Shown here: positions 45,725 through 56,215 of the stretch, piece after piece
Numbering within the stretch: position 1 is the stretch's first letter
Layout of the letters: every line of letters begins with the position of its first letter
Assembly (NCBI RefSeq): GCF_036711975.1
Contig: NW_027248940.1
Location: 806,001-870,000 of the forward strand
Direction: 5' to 3'
Length of the DNA stretch: 64,000 bases
DNA from: Onthophagus taurus
Taxonomy: Eukaryota > Arthropoda > Insecta > Coleoptera > Scarabaeidae
Made by a program: the position numbers and the translations under genes
Notes under the pieces: generated by a model
Database searches by the model: none
Seen by the model: only the letters and a program-made list of their open reading frames with translations
Told to the model about the DNA's origin: nothing

Positions 45725-47851
45725 TTAACTCCATATTAATATCTACAACAAATCTCTTAAATTTATATTTCAATTATAAATCACACTTACTTGAAAATCG
45801 TACACACTCGTTGTATCCCCGTTATCTTTCCAAATATTTAAACCTTCCCATTTATGCCCATGTTGGTATAATGTGGTGATTTTCCAACTATTTTCGTGAA
45901 AAACTTTCCCCACATACCGTTCAATGTTATCTAAATACCCAGCCGGGACTAGTTTCTTTAATAAGTCTCCTTTCACGGCTTGAATGTTAACATATTCCCA
46001 TCGGAGACGTTCAGGTTCCGAGGTGCACAAAATCTAATTAATCAATGGTTATTATTTATTAAAATGAGTCAAATAATTTATGATGGTACCATAATATTAT
46101 TTATATCGGTAATAATTCTTTTTTTACCCATGATGTTAGCGGTAGCACTTTTTGTTATGGAATCAAGGGTAGCTGGATAAAACGTGACGCTATTCCTGTC
46201 TAAATACAAAGCAACGAAATCATTTATATTTTTAGATTAATCATTTTTGTAACTTACCAACACATCTACCTACTCGACTTACAAATAAATTGGATACTTC
46301 TGATGATACAGCATCATTTGGTATTGTACCATTGTACAATCTCCAATAAAAGGGTTCTACAAAAAAAGGAGAACTTTATCGAGAGCTTTTATCTATTGTC
46401 AGACTTGTTATTGCGGCTTTGGCAGACGTTTTAAAATAATTAAACGTTGAAACTCTGAAACCTAGAAGTTATTCGCTAACATCTAATGCTATAAACGAAG
46501 AAAAGAGAAATAATAAGCTCCGAAAATAAATAGTGACTTAGAAAACACTGGAGACGATACAGATCCTACTCCGCCTACATTCATACAAGCTTTTGATGAT
46601 TATGGAAGTCAATAGGAAGCTTCTGGACAGTTTTTAATATCTTTAGAATCCCATAGAAATTTTAATAAATGTCCAGATAGCAGTTAGACTCTTTTTGATG
46701 ATTATGGAAGTCAATAGAAAGCTTCTGGACAGTTTTTAATATCTTTAGAATCACCTAGGAATCTTAATTAATGTTCAGAAAGCATTTAGATACTTTTTGG
46801 TGTTAAGGTAAATCGTTAGAAAGGTTCTGAACTCTTTGTGACATCAACAAAAATCCTCCATCAATAAAAGTAAATGTCCAGGAAGCGTTTAAACACCTTT
46901 TAATAATTATTCATAACATTAGAAAGCTTCTAGACAGTTTTTGACTACTATAGAGATCATTAGAAACATTTTGGACGATTTTGACGACTATAGATACCAT
47001 TAGACACCTTCTGAATACTTTTTGACAAGTATAGAAATAATTAGAAACTTTCTAAATACTTTTTGACAGCTTTAGAATCCACTAGAAATCTTAATAAATG
47101 TCCAGATAGCAGTTAGACTCTTTTTGATGATTATGGAAGTCAATAGAAAGCTTCTGGACAGTTTTTGATATCTTTAAAATCCCCTAGCAATCTTAATCAA
47201 TGTTCAGAAAGTATTTAGATACTTTTTGGTGTTAAGGTAAATCGTTAGAAAGGTTCTGAACTCTTTCTGACATCAACAAAAATCCTCTATCAATAAAAGT
47301 AAACGTCCCGGAGGCGTTTAAACACCTTTTAATAATTATTCATAACATTAGAAAGCTTCTAGACAGTTTTTGACTACTATAGAGATCATTAGAAACCTTT
47401 TGGACGCTTTTTGACGACTATAGATACCATTAGACACCTCATGGACACTTTTTGATAACTATAGAAATAATTAGAAACTTTCTGAATACTTTTTGACAGC
47501 TTTAGAATCCATTAGGAATCTTAATCAATGTTCAGAAAGTATTTAGATACTTTTTGGTGTTAAGGTAAATCGCTAGAAAGGTTGTGAACTCTTTCTGACA
47601 TCAACAAAAATCCTCCATCAATAAAAATAAACTTCTTATCTTATTAACCTATCTATTGGAATCATATCTGACGGAGAGATACTTTTTCGTTAAAATAAAT
47701 GACACATATTCGCCGCTATATGTAACGCACGCTAAAATCTAAGAATAGCTAAAACATTAATTCTAATGTATATAATATATAATTTTTTTTTAAACTTACC
47801 TGTAGCAACAACAAAGTGAATTGTTGCAAATAAAAGAATTATTACAACCAT
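45725..47851 (-). CDS. Secreted DM9/DUF3421 repeat protein, five exons
   Basis: Exons on the minus strand: 47851-47800, 46356-46258, 46199-46090, 46033-45791, 45742-45725; 522 coding bases, 173 residues, phases 1, 1, 0, 0. Exon 1 encodes a signal peptide, MVVIILLFATIHFVVAT. Exon 2 gives PFYWRLYNGTIPNDAV, the N-terminal hallmark of DM9/DUF3421 proteins. Exons 3-4 complete the first repeat and lead into ILCTSEPERLRWEYV. The second repeat follows (RYVGKVFHENSWKITTLY, VYDFQ). Exon 5 adds ILIWS and the stop TAA. Family members are small lectin-like proteins, some linked to immune recognition in insects; the ligand here is unknown. The first intron is 1.4 kb, the others 56, 58 and 48 bases. Confidence 0.75.
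46580..47640. repeat. Tandem repeat in DM9 gene intron 1 (about 428-base unit)
   Basis: GATGATTATGGAAGTCAATAG occurs near 46594, 46697 and 47125; the long block from CAGTTAGACTCTTTTTGATG is duplicated with 428-base spacing (46680 and 47108). A third partial copy of the TGTTCAGAAAGTATTTAGATAC section is at 47527. Inside there are shorter related motifs (ATTAGAAACNTTTTGGACG, ATTAGACACCTTCTG) of about 50-60 bases. Non-coding and intronic. Confidence 0.8.
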
Positions 47852-48072
47852 ATCAAGTTGTTTCTAACAAACCGGTGTGAAATAAATTTTGACTCTTATT
47901 TCTAATCGTCTCTAAATAACACAACTGACCTTTCTGTGATAAAGTTATCTTATTATTACAACTTATTTTTAACATTAACGTTTCTTCCAAAAGTTAAAGT
48001 AAAGCATTCTTAAAAATATAATAACTAATAAAGTCATGGGTTCTCAAAAATGATTCTTGTTCAAATTAAAGA
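47852..48072. other. Upstream region of the DM9 gene
   Basis: AT-rich DNA containing the presumed promoter and 5' UTR of the DM9 gene. No TATA box stands out. It ends at the LINE 3' tail at 48074. Confidence 0.4.
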
Positions 48073-48073
48073 G

Positions 48074-48144
48074 AATGTATGTATGTAGCTTCATGTGGGT
48101 GTGAATTCCTTTACTGCACTTAGGCCTCAGCGGGCCCTTTGTAC
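48074..48144 (-). mobile_element. Very short LINE 3' end
   Basis: Read on the minus strand it gives GGGCCCGCTGAGGCCTAAGTG and ends with TACATACATACAT, matching the 3' end of the LINE at 49560-51815 (GGGCCCAATGGGGCCTAAGTG, ending CATACATACATACATG). Only about 70 bases of the 3' end are present, consistent with extreme 5' truncation. Confidence 0.55.
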
Positions 48145-48792
48145 AGGGTGGCCAAATAACCTAATAAGTATTGGGTGAGCATAATCGTTGCTTTTTTGGT
48201 ATTGTAACTAATGTGTGATTGTCAAGTTAGTCCTTTGTCCAAGACAAACCAAAATATTTCAAAAAAATCTATATATTTGTGCAAAGAATCTATTTTTAGA
48301 GGTTTTAGCAAAAAAATAACAGCCTATGTTTTATTTTTTTATTATCAACTGGGAAAACTAAAATGCAAATTATTTGAGATCAAACTTATTGCACTAGTCA
48401 AACGTAACACCGTTAAATGAGACTTTGAATAACAAAAAAGCAAGTATAACATTCATAAAAATACAAAATTATAAATACACTATAGTTTTACAGATTTCAG
48501 CATATTTGTGCTGAGCCGTTCTGCAGTTTGGTTAAGTTTTTCTTGAAGTGTTCTTTCAGATGTTCTTTTTTTTATTAGTACTTCACCCAACTTTTTGAGA
48601 AAAACTCTTCGTTTGTTATGTATTTTGTCATTTTTCCTTACAAGGGAAGTATCAGAACTGTCCCTCACCGATTTTGTTGAAATTTGGTACAGCGATAGTA
48701 TGGCCAAAAATAAGGTTTACGTATTTTTTTATACGTGCTAATAAAGCTCCTGGGGCGAGTTATAAGGGTTGGAAATCAGGGCGAAATATATA
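48145..48792. other. Repeat-derived stretch starting CAGGGTGGCC
   Basis: Starts TA-CAGGGTGGCCAAATAACC, an outward mariner/MITE-like end. Minus strand near 48707-48590 reads SLYQISTKSVRDSSDTSLVR and KNDKIHNKRRVFLKKLGEVL, a frame of unknown origin often seen in dispersed repeats. ACACCCTGTATAATC near 52173-52187 could be the matching end, which would make the 48793-52052 element a nested insertion, but the ends match poorly. Confidence 0.35.
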
Positions 48793-48876
48793 CAGGGTGA
48801 TTCACATAAGAACCGACACAGAACAGGGACATGTAGAGGACAATAAATTAAGACGATTTAATACAACTTATATCTA

Positions 48877-49228
48877 CAGGATGTTCCGGTGACTCAGGGC
48901 ATAAAATTAATCTCATATACTAGAGCAACAATGATCGGGTGACCCGATCATTTCAGCCTGTATAGCATGGTTGCCGCCGCCCGATCAAAGTCAAAATTGG
49001 TTCAATGATTTTGCTTGATATTTGTTTACCCTGTACCAAATTTCAACGCTCTACCATCCATAAATGGTATTGAAAATATTTAGAAAAATGTGTTAAAATT
49101 TCTGAACTTTGATGGCCCATATCTTAGCCATTTGAAGACTTTTATAATAATTTTTTTTCACGAATCGTCATCATTTTTGCTCTAGTATATGAGGTTAATT
49201 TTATGCCCCGAGTCACCGGAACACCCTG
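48877..49228. mobile_element. 352-base MITE in the left arm of the 48793 element
   Basis: TA at 48875-48876 and 49229-49230. Arms start CAGGATGTTCCGGTGACTC and, on the right, reverse-complemented, CAGGGTGTTCCGGTGACTC, and extend about 50 bases (GGGCATAAAATTAA, CATATACTAGAGCAA). Removing it joins ACAACTTATATC to TACTAAGTTG, which matches the opposite arm of the host element. Confidence 0.8.
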
Positions 49229-49549
49229 TATACTAAGTTGTACTCCTGAGGAGTTATAGGCCTTCAAAGTTGGGTCTTAAATTTTTAAAACATTGAATAT
49301 CTTCGTAATACATTAAGTTAGAAAAACCAAATTTGGTGTACGTTATGAGTGTACCGAGGGTATTAATTGGTAGCAAGTTGAGACATTTGAAAGGGTTGAT
49401 TACGGGTGATGGTCCCCTAAATTTTGACAGATTTTTTTAACCTTTTAGGGGATTTAACACATTATTACCTGATTTCATGTGGAATTTAATTCTAAAACTT
49501 TTTCTACTCTTATTATTGAAATTATACGTCAAACTTGACAAATAGGTTA

Positions 49550-51815
49550 TAAAACCTTGTGACCTTGGGACTGGATGACCTGCTACCGCACCTGAAGAGT
49601 ATTTTCCAGGGATGTCTGGCATTTCGCTATGTACCGGGAAGTTGGCGTGAAGTCACGGTCAACTTTATACCTAAACCGGGTAAGCAAGATTACTTCCTTC
49701 CGAAGTCCTATAGACCAATTAGCCTCTCCTCCTTTCTACTGAAAACGTTGGAGAGGCTTTGCGACCGTTACATTAGAGACTCTTGTCTGCGCAGCAGGCC
49801 ACTAGACTCTAATCAACATGCTTACACCCAGGGAAAGTCCACGCTGACGGCTCTTCACTCAGTGATCAGTTTCGTCGGTGGTGCGCTGGACCACAAGGAG
49901 TCCGCCCTCGGGGTTTTTATTGACGTGGAAGGAGCTTTTGATAAAACTACCTTCTCCGGAATTAACGACGCCTTGCTAGAGCATAACGTTCCTCTGGCCC
50001 TGTGCGGCTGGATTGAGAGCACTCTAAGACATAGGGTCGTCAAATTAAGAGCTGGCCAGGCCACTCTGCAAGGGGCTGTTACTAGAGGCTGTCCGCAAGG
50101 GGGAGTACTTTCTCCACTTTTGTGGAATCTCACCCTCGATAGCCTCATGAAACGCCTAAATCTAGCCGGCTTTACAATGACTTATGACAATCCTCATAAG
50201 AGGCAAGTACGCTAATGTACTCCTCGACAGGATGCAGGAAGCACTCAATCTAATTGAGAACTGGTGTAATAAACAATGCGTTTCCGTCAATCCCAAAAAG
50301 ACAGAGATGGTTCTTTTTACACGCAAGCGCGACATTGGCAATCCTAGACTGCCAACGCTCGCTAAAATTCCATTTAAACTGTCTACAGAAATCAAGTACT
50401 TGGGCTTAATAATAGACAGTAAGCTAACGTGGACATCCCACCTAGACAATAGAGTTAATAAAGCTTGTGTCGCCTTCGGCCAGTGCCGGAGGGCTGTCGG
50501 GAGAACTTGGGGTCTGTCTCCCAAGATAGCCCTGTGGATCTACACCGCCGTTGTTCGACCAATGCTAACTTACGGTGCGGTGGTATGGTGGACTAGAACT
50601 TCTATGTCTACCGCCACCACTGCACTTAATAGAATACAGAGACTCGCGTGTCTGTATGTTACAGGTGCGCTGCGATCAACCCCCACAGCGGCCATGGAAA
50701 TCATGTTAAATTTACCACCACTCAACCTACATATCCAGGAAGTGGCGCTGGTAACCATGAAACGACTACAATCAGTAGGAACTATGAAGGATGAGGACGC
50801 TGGCAGCAGTTCAATACTCTGGAGGGAAGCAGTATTAGACACACCCCTACTCGAGTGTAAGACTGATCACAGACCAGCAAAATATGTTTTCTCAAGGAAG
50901 TACCTCACCCACGTAAGTCCCACAGTTGTAGATGTACATAGAACTTTAAAGATCTACACCGATGGTTCAAAAGGACGAAATGGTGCAGGCGCGGGGGTAT
51001 TCTCTCACGATCCCCTGATTCGCCTCTCAGAACCTTTAGGGTTCAGCACCACCGTCATACAAGCGGAACTAACTGCTATTAAACTTGCTGCTGACTGCAT
51101 TGTTGAATTCAACAAGCGGGGTAAGTGTTTTACTATTTTTACAGACAGTAAACAATCTCTTTTAGCTTTAAGCAGAGTTATTATAACGTCTGCAGTAGTT
51201 ATGGATTGTCACAAAGCACTGGAGGAGGCCGCGAAATACAATTCTGTCAGAATCCAGTGGATTAAAGGGCATTCCGGCTCCAAGGGTAACAACCACGCGG
51301 ACAGGCTAGCCAAACGTGCTGCCGGTAGAGCGCCCTGTGCACCCCACAAAAAATTTTTAAACGGGTGGGACCGTACCCCGGGCTGTCATCTCCCTAAGGA
51401 ATTGTTAAAATATCCTTCAGCCGCAACAGCCCAGTTCTTCGTAGGGCTCGGTAAAAGTGCCCTTCGCACTGCCACAGGTCTCCTCACGGGACACTGTAAA
51501 GTAAATAAGCACCTTCATAACATGAAGCTTGCTGACTCTCCTCTCTGTCGAGCCTGTGAACAGGATGACGAGACGGTTAAACACATCTTGTGTGATTGCC
51601 CCTCTCTGACCGACCTCAGAATGAGGACCTTCGGGGAATGGCCAACCACAGATGACATCAGGAATGCACCTCTAGGAGCTGTCCTAGCCTTTGGTAAATC
51701 CTTAGGCTGGTTGATGTGACCAGAGTGTGTAATGAGAGGATGCACAAGGGGCCCAATGGGGCCTAAGTGTGGCGTGCGGTTTTGCATGCACTCCCCAATC
51801 CATACATACATACAT
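49550..51815 (+). mobile_element. LINE D (RT plus RNase H), YADD site destroyed
   Basis: A 5'-truncated copy starting inside the protein at LGLDDLLPHLKS. Domains: YRPISLSSFLLKTLERLCD, FIDVEGAFDKTTF, RGCPQGGVLSPLLWNLTLDS. The sequence then reads GFTMTYDNPH in one frame and MTILIRGKYANVL in the next, so the YADD motif is removed by a small deletion/frameshift near 50185. Frame 50184-51719 (511 codons) continues with TEIKYLGLIIDSKLTW, RNase H (YTDGSKG, IQAELTAIKLA, FTDSKQS, GHSGSKGNNHAD) and the knuckle CRACEQDDETVKHILCDC. The 3' tail is CATACATACATACATG. Related to LINE B. Confidence 0.85.
50184..51719 (+). CDS. LINE D thumb / RNase H / zinc-knuckle frame
   Basis: Open frame of 511 codons following the broken active site. 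It carries the RT thumb, a full RNase H domain with the D-E-D-D residues in TDGS, QAEL, TDSK and NHAD, and a terminal CCHC-like knuckle. It has no palm, so no polymerase activity is expected. The N-terminal part is in another frame at 49559-50215. Confidence 0.7.
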   Translation: MTILIRGKYANVLLDRMQEALNLIENWCNKQCVSVNPKKTEMVLFTRKRDIGNPRLPTLAKIPFKLSTEIKYLGLIIDSKLTWTSHLDNRVNKACVAFGQCRRAVGRTWGLSPKIALWIYTAVVRPMLTYGAVVWWTRTSMSTATTALNRIQRLACLYVTGALRSTPTAAMEIMLNLPPLNLHIQEVALVTMKRLQSVGTMKDEDAGSSSILWREAVLDTPLLECKTDHRPAKYVFSRKYLTHVSPTVVDVHRTLKIYTDGSKGRNGAGAGVFSHDPLIRLSEPLGFSTTVIQAELTAIKLAADCIVEFNKRGKCFTIFTDSKQSLLALSRVIITSAVVMDCHKALEEAAKYNSVRIQWIKGHSGSKGNNHADRLAKRAAGRAPCAPHKKFLNGWDRTPGCHLPKELLKYPSAATAQFFVGLGKSALRTATGLLTGHCKVNKHLHNMKLADSPLCRACEQDDETVKHILCDCPSLTDLRMRTFGEWPTTDDIRNAPLGAVLAFGKSLGWLM

Positions 51816-52052
51816 GCTTCAATTGAGTTCAATTTGCTACCAATTAATACCCTTGGTACACTCATAACGTATACCAAATTTGGTTTTTCTAGCTTAATGT
51901 ATTACGAAGATATTGAACTTTTTAAAAATTTAAGAGCCAACTTTGAAGGCCTATAACTCCTCAGGTGTACAACTTAGTATAGAAGTAAGTTACGTTAAAT
52001 CATCTTAATTTATTATCCTCTACATGTCCCTGTTCTTATGTGAATCACACTG

Positions 52053-52240
52053 TATATACGCTTATAGGCTGAAAACAAAAATAGCTATCGAAATGTGGTA
52101 AATGTAAACTGATATTCATTTTCAAAGAGCTTTTCATTGATACACTGTTGGAAATAATTCACGAGCACACCCTGTATAATCTGAACGCGTGTGTTTAGCG
52201 CAATAAAATTTGGCATGGAAGTCGTACTAAAGTATTAAAC
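52053..52240. other. Spacer with a terminal-repeat-like end
   Basis: Contains GAGCACACCCTGTATAATC near 52169-52187, a mariner/MITE-like outward end. No gene. Confidence 0.35.
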
Positions 52241-53880
52241 TAAAACTAGAACTAACACTAGCAGTATCACAAGAACTAACACTAGACCTAGAACTAAAAT
52301 CTTTCGGGTTAAGCCGTGTGTTTTTTGAAAAAATGTTTGACGTTTCGGATGCCATGTTGCAACCTTCTTCAGAAACCGAACAGAAGTTTCTGAAGAAACC
52401 CTGTCGATTTTGGCAATATTATGTGTCCTTATAGTACGTTTAAAAATACTGATGACGTGTTTTTCTTATTTGCCTCTGACTATCCTAACTTTTGTGTTAT
52501 TTAAATAGATTTAAAATGTCAACCTCAATTTTGACATATTTGTAATCTTTATTAAAAATCCTTTAAAATGAGAACAAACATGACATATTTATCTTCAATA
52601 TTAATGAAGTTATGGTCAATTTCCGGTTTGAAATGTCAATATCATTTTGACAAATTCTTAATTTTTATGAAATGTCTTCAAATTTATCACAAAAACAAAA
52701 ATACAATAAAAAAAAATTAAAAATTCAGGTTGGTATTAATTAATAATTAAATTGCTATCCTCATTGTTGCTAACTTTGGGTTTAACGTTTTTTTATTCAA
52801 ACTTTTTTGTTTTTTGAGATAACTGCGTCATTTTAAAGGTTTTTTTAATAAAGACTACATCATGAAAGACCACCATGAAGTTGTCCATTTGGCTATTATA
52901 TGATAACTAATTTCAGATTTAAAATGTCAACCTCAATTTTGACATATTTGTAATCTTTATTAAAAATCCTTTAAAATGAGAACAAACATGACATATTTAT
53001 CTTCAATATTAATGAAGTTATGGTCAATTCAAATGTCAACGTCAATTTTGACATATTTTGTAATTGTCGTGAAAAAGCGTTTAAAATAAGCCCAATATTA
53101 GTCGAGATGTAAGCAACTTCCGGTTTGAAATGTCAATGTCATTTTGACATATTCTTAATTTTTATAAAATATCTTAAAATGTATCTCAAAAACTAAAATT
53201 TAGTAAAAAAAAATTAAAAATTAAGGTTGGTATTAATATTTGATAATTAAATTGCTATCCTCATTGTTGCTAACTTCGGGTTTAACGATTTTTATTCAAA
53301 TTTTTTTGTTTTTTAAGATAAGTGCGTCATCTTTGGACTCATTTTAAAGGTTTTTTAATGAAGATGACAAATATGTCAAAATTGACATTGACGTTTCAAA
53401 CCGGAAGTGATTGTATTTCCATTAATATTAAAGTTAAATATGTCGAGTTTGGACTCATTTTAAAGGTTATTTTATGAAGATTACGAATATAATAATAAAA
53501 TTAAAGTTGACATTGACAACTAAAAGTTTTCTTCCAATACAACCTATACAACATAGTAATATCTTATGCTAACTAGCGCTACCTACCACTGCCACTAGAA
53601 CTAACACTAGACCGAGAACTAGAAACATTCGGATTTAGTCCCACGTTTCTCAAGACGGCTAAACCCGAATGATTCTAGTTCTAGGTCTTCTGTTAGTTCT
53701 AGTGATAGTGCTAGTGTAAAATTAGAACTAATACTAGACCTAGAACTAGAAATATTGCGTCTTCAGACTTTTCTAAGTTCTTGTCTAAGACGACCGACTA
53801 AACCTAAAACTTTCTAGTTTTAGGTCTAGTTTGAATTGTTATTTAACCCTAAATTCTTGTACATTTTAATTGATCTAAAA
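52241..53880. repeat. Complex tandem repeat with hairpins at both sides, copy 2
   Basis: Left: two half-hairpin blocks, ACTAGAACTAACACTAGC and AGAACTAACACTAGACCTAG at 52243-52295, then a conserved-looking piece with GACGTTTCGG and AACCTTCTTCAGAAACC (52340-52385). Middle, 52505-53500: the same subunits as 21940-25330 (TCAATTTTGACATATTTG, AATATTAATGAAGTTATGG, AACTTCCGGTTTGAAATGTC). Right: CATAGTAATATCTTATGC and the 53599-53698 hairpin, then a second, more degenerate hairpin at about 53725-53840. The shared order at two loci indicates one mobile unit. Confidence 0.8.
53599..53698. repeat. Long hairpin, second copy
   Basis: Arm 1 53599-53638 is identical to arm 1 at 25451-25490. Arm 2 53659-53698 differs from the reverse complement of arm 1 at about five positions. 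The loop TCCCACGTTTCTCAAGACGG differs from the other copy by one base. Followed directly by CTAGTGATAGTGCTAGTG. Confidence 0.8.
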
Positions 53881-54460
53881 AATTTTTTTTTTGATTTAAT
53901 CCGCTTACCTTGATTATAATTTCATCCATTTACCCATTTTGAATTAAATACAACCTTTAAATCCAATTAATAATGTGTTATTTATTGAAAAAACTTAAAT
54001 TCAACGTCAATTTTGACAAGCAACTACAATATTTGGATCTTAATCACCATGGTAACCGAGTCAAGTTGGATAACCTTAAAATAATAAAATTTTATTCCGA
54101 TTTTTTTATCAATTCTAACCTAATTTTTATTAATTTGAAAACATTTCGAATTCTTTACGATTATCTCGTATTTATAACAAATTCGTTAATTGTAATTAAT
54201 TTAACTCGATTCTAATTAAGAGAAATAAATAAAAAAATATCTTTTTTTAATTTAATCCACTTACCTTGTTTATAATTCTCTAGATAAACCAATTTTGAGT
54301 TAAATACAGCCTTTTAAATCAATTAAATGAGACATTTTCCTTAAAAAAACTTAAATTCAATTTCAATTTTGACAAGCACCTGCAATATTTGGATCTTAAT
54401 CACCATGGTAACTGAGTCAAGTCGGATAACCTAACAATAATAAAATTTTAACTTTAACCA
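53881..54460. repeat. Direct duplication upstream of the zinc finger gene (about 360-base spacing)
   Basis: The block from TTGATTTAATCCGCTTACCTTG at about 53890 through AATATTTGGATCTTAATCACC and AATAATAAAATTTT at about 54090 recurs from about 54250 to 54450 with scattered substitutions. The first copy has about 130 extra bases after it. An 80-codon frame at 53973-54215 lies in it but has no support as a gene. Confidence 0.75.
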
Positions 54461-54915
54461 TTAAAAGGAAATATTATACTTTAATAAAGTTAATTATCCA
54501 TCTCTGGTGAAACATACAGGATTAAAGAGGATATTACAGACTTTAATTACCACCATAATCACCACGAACTTTTAAATTGATTTACCAAAAATCTTCAAAT
54601 AGCCAACTTCACGTTGGCTTAACTTAATCTAACTTTTTTTTAGTTATAGAATATCGATTATTTTAATTAATGCGTTTTCATTAATAAATTTTAAATTCAC
54701 CCTTAATTAATTAAAAATGTTTATTTAATAATTCTTTTATTTAATTATTATAATCGTTTAATTTGAAGCCAACTTCATACCTTAAGTCAATAATAACATG
54801 AACAACATAACCTCAATTTTTTATTTATTATTTACCTTTTAAATTGGGTTTTAGAACACAATTATATAAAGTATTAAGTAAAAAGTAATTATAATCGTGT
54901 TTAAAATTAATAAAA
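54461..54915 (+). promoter_or_regulatory. Upstream region of the zinc finger gene
   Basis: AT-rich DNA between the duplicated block and the start codon; presumed to hold the promoter and 5' UTR. AATTATATAAAGTATTAAG near 54860-54880 contains a TATA-like TATATAAA about 45-50 bases before the start codon, a weak candidate. Confidence 0.3.
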
Positions 54916-55772
54916 ATGAATACATGTCGATTTTGCTTAGGTTGTTCGGACTCCCAATTCAAATCATTATCATCATTAAACTCGGCTTATTTAGAGTTAA
55001 TTCTCCCTGAAATTGTAAGTAACATTAATAAAACCAATAAATATTAACCAACACGATCATTTTTATTAAAATGAAGGATTTAACTCTTACGGAATCACCC
55101 CAAATATGTCCAGAATGTATATCAAGCCTCGAGGAGGCCTACAGTTTTAAAATGAGATGTCTCGAAACGCAAGAGCACCTAAAAACCATTCAAAACACCA
55201 AGATAAAATGCGAAAATGAATCTTATTATGAACCTTTTCCCGAATCAACAAATTATGTTAAATCGGAAAACATCAATGATGATAATTTAAGTTACGAGTT
55301 TCACCATGAAATAGAAAATTTTAATTCTAATTCGATTCTAACGAAAGATGATGTAGAAATAGGCCAAAACGAAATTATTAGTACTGAAAATATAAAAAAT
55401 TGTAATCAATCCCCAAAAAAAGGAAGCCACGATAAACGTTATCAATGCAATCAATGCGGAATTTCGTTCCATTTCATGTGTAAATTACGTACTCACATGG
55501 TTATTCATTCGGATGAGAAGAAATTTGTTTGCGTGATTTGCCAGAAAGGATTTCATCGGGAGGCTCATTTAAGGGCGCACATGAACGTGCATTGCGAAGA
55601 TAAGGTGAAACCTTACGAATGCGACGTTTGCGGAAAAAAATTTGGTTGGAAAAACGGTTTGAGACAACACAAATTGACGCATTTGGATAAGGTGAAGTGT
55701 GAAATTTGTGGGCAGTGGTTAAAAACGGTTTATACGTTACGGAGACATTTAAAATTGCATGAAACTCGTTAA
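54916..55772 (+). CDS. ZAD-type C2H2 zinc finger protein (four fingers)
   Basis: Two exons, 54916-55014 and 55077-55772, joined in phase 0 across a 62-base GT-AG intron; 264 residues. Exon 1 starts MNTCRFCLGCSDSQFKS: the first CxxC of a ZAD domain, which dimerises insect transcription factors. The second CxxC is in exon 2 (ICPECISSLEEAYSFKMRC). An acidic linker follows. Four fingers come at residues about 155-260: YQCNQCGISFHFMCKLRTHM, FVCVICQKGFHREAHLRAHM, YECDVCGKKFGWKNGLRQHK and VKCEICGQWLKTVYTLRRHL, each with its terminal HxxxH. A DNA-binding regulator by family; target unknown. Short for the family. It sits beside a large satellite. Confidence 0.88.
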
Positions 55773-56215
55773 TTTTGTTATTTATATACATATTTATTTA
55801 ATACTCGTGTTTTAAATGTATTATCAGTATTAGTTCTACATGGAAATTATTTTTGATTATAAAGGTTTATGATGAAAAAATATAAAATATGGAAACGTTG
55901 TATTTAAGTTTATTATTGATCCATTAAATTGATTGATCCATATGTATCCTATGAACAGTATAAAACAGGTTATCTTCCTAATTATTGTTTGTAGCTAAAT
56001 ATTTTCGAAATAAAACTTGTTAACAATTAAAAAAGCAACAACTTTTATTAATATCATTTTTTCAAATTATTAATTTTTTAATTTCCCTATGAACAGTACA
56101 AAACAGGAATTGAATGTTATTTTTCTAATTATTGTTTGTATCAAAATATTTTTCAAATAAAACTTGTTAAGAATTAAGGAAGGAACAACTTTTATTAATA
56201 CCATTTTTTCGAAAA
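55773..56215 (+). repeat. 3' flank of the zinc finger gene with a duplicated poly(A)-signal block
   Basis: CCTATGAACAGTATAAAACAGG through AATAAAACTTGTTAACAATTAA and CAACTTTTATTAATATCATTTTT occurs at about 55947-56068 and, slightly changed, at 56090-56212. Each copy has AATAAA (56010 and 56157), so the gene may have two equivalent poly(A) sites. Confidence 0.6.

Larger units (their letters stand above)
48793..52052. mobile_element. Terminal-repeat element interrupted by a MITE and a LINE
   Basis: TA-CAGGGTGATTCACATAAGAAC at the left and GTTCTTATGTGAATCACACTG-TA at the right. Inverted similarity continues inward: GGGACATGTAGAGGACAATAA, AGTTATAGGCCTTCAAAGTTG, AATATCTTCGTAATACATTAAG and GGTATTAATTGGTAGCAA appear in both arms in reverse order. 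With the nested MITE at 48877-49228 removed, each arm is about 240 bases. The interior is almost wholly LINE D. No transposase is present. Confidence 0.75.

Noticed and set aside
46034..46180. Plus-strand small membrane-like frame (LFISVIILFLPMMLAVALFV)
   Set aside because: It overlaps exons 3 and 4 of the DM9 gene on the opposite strand, whose phases and motifs are consistent; the hydrophobic appearance comes from AT-rich antisense codons.
53973..54215. 80-codon frame upstream of the zinc finger gene
   Set aside because: AT-rich, no recognisable domain; it lies in a duplicated block whose other copy does not keep the frame.
55501..55791. Minus-strand 96-codon frame opposite the zinc fingers
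   Set aside because: Shadow of the C2H2 exon; the plus strand has four complete fingers.
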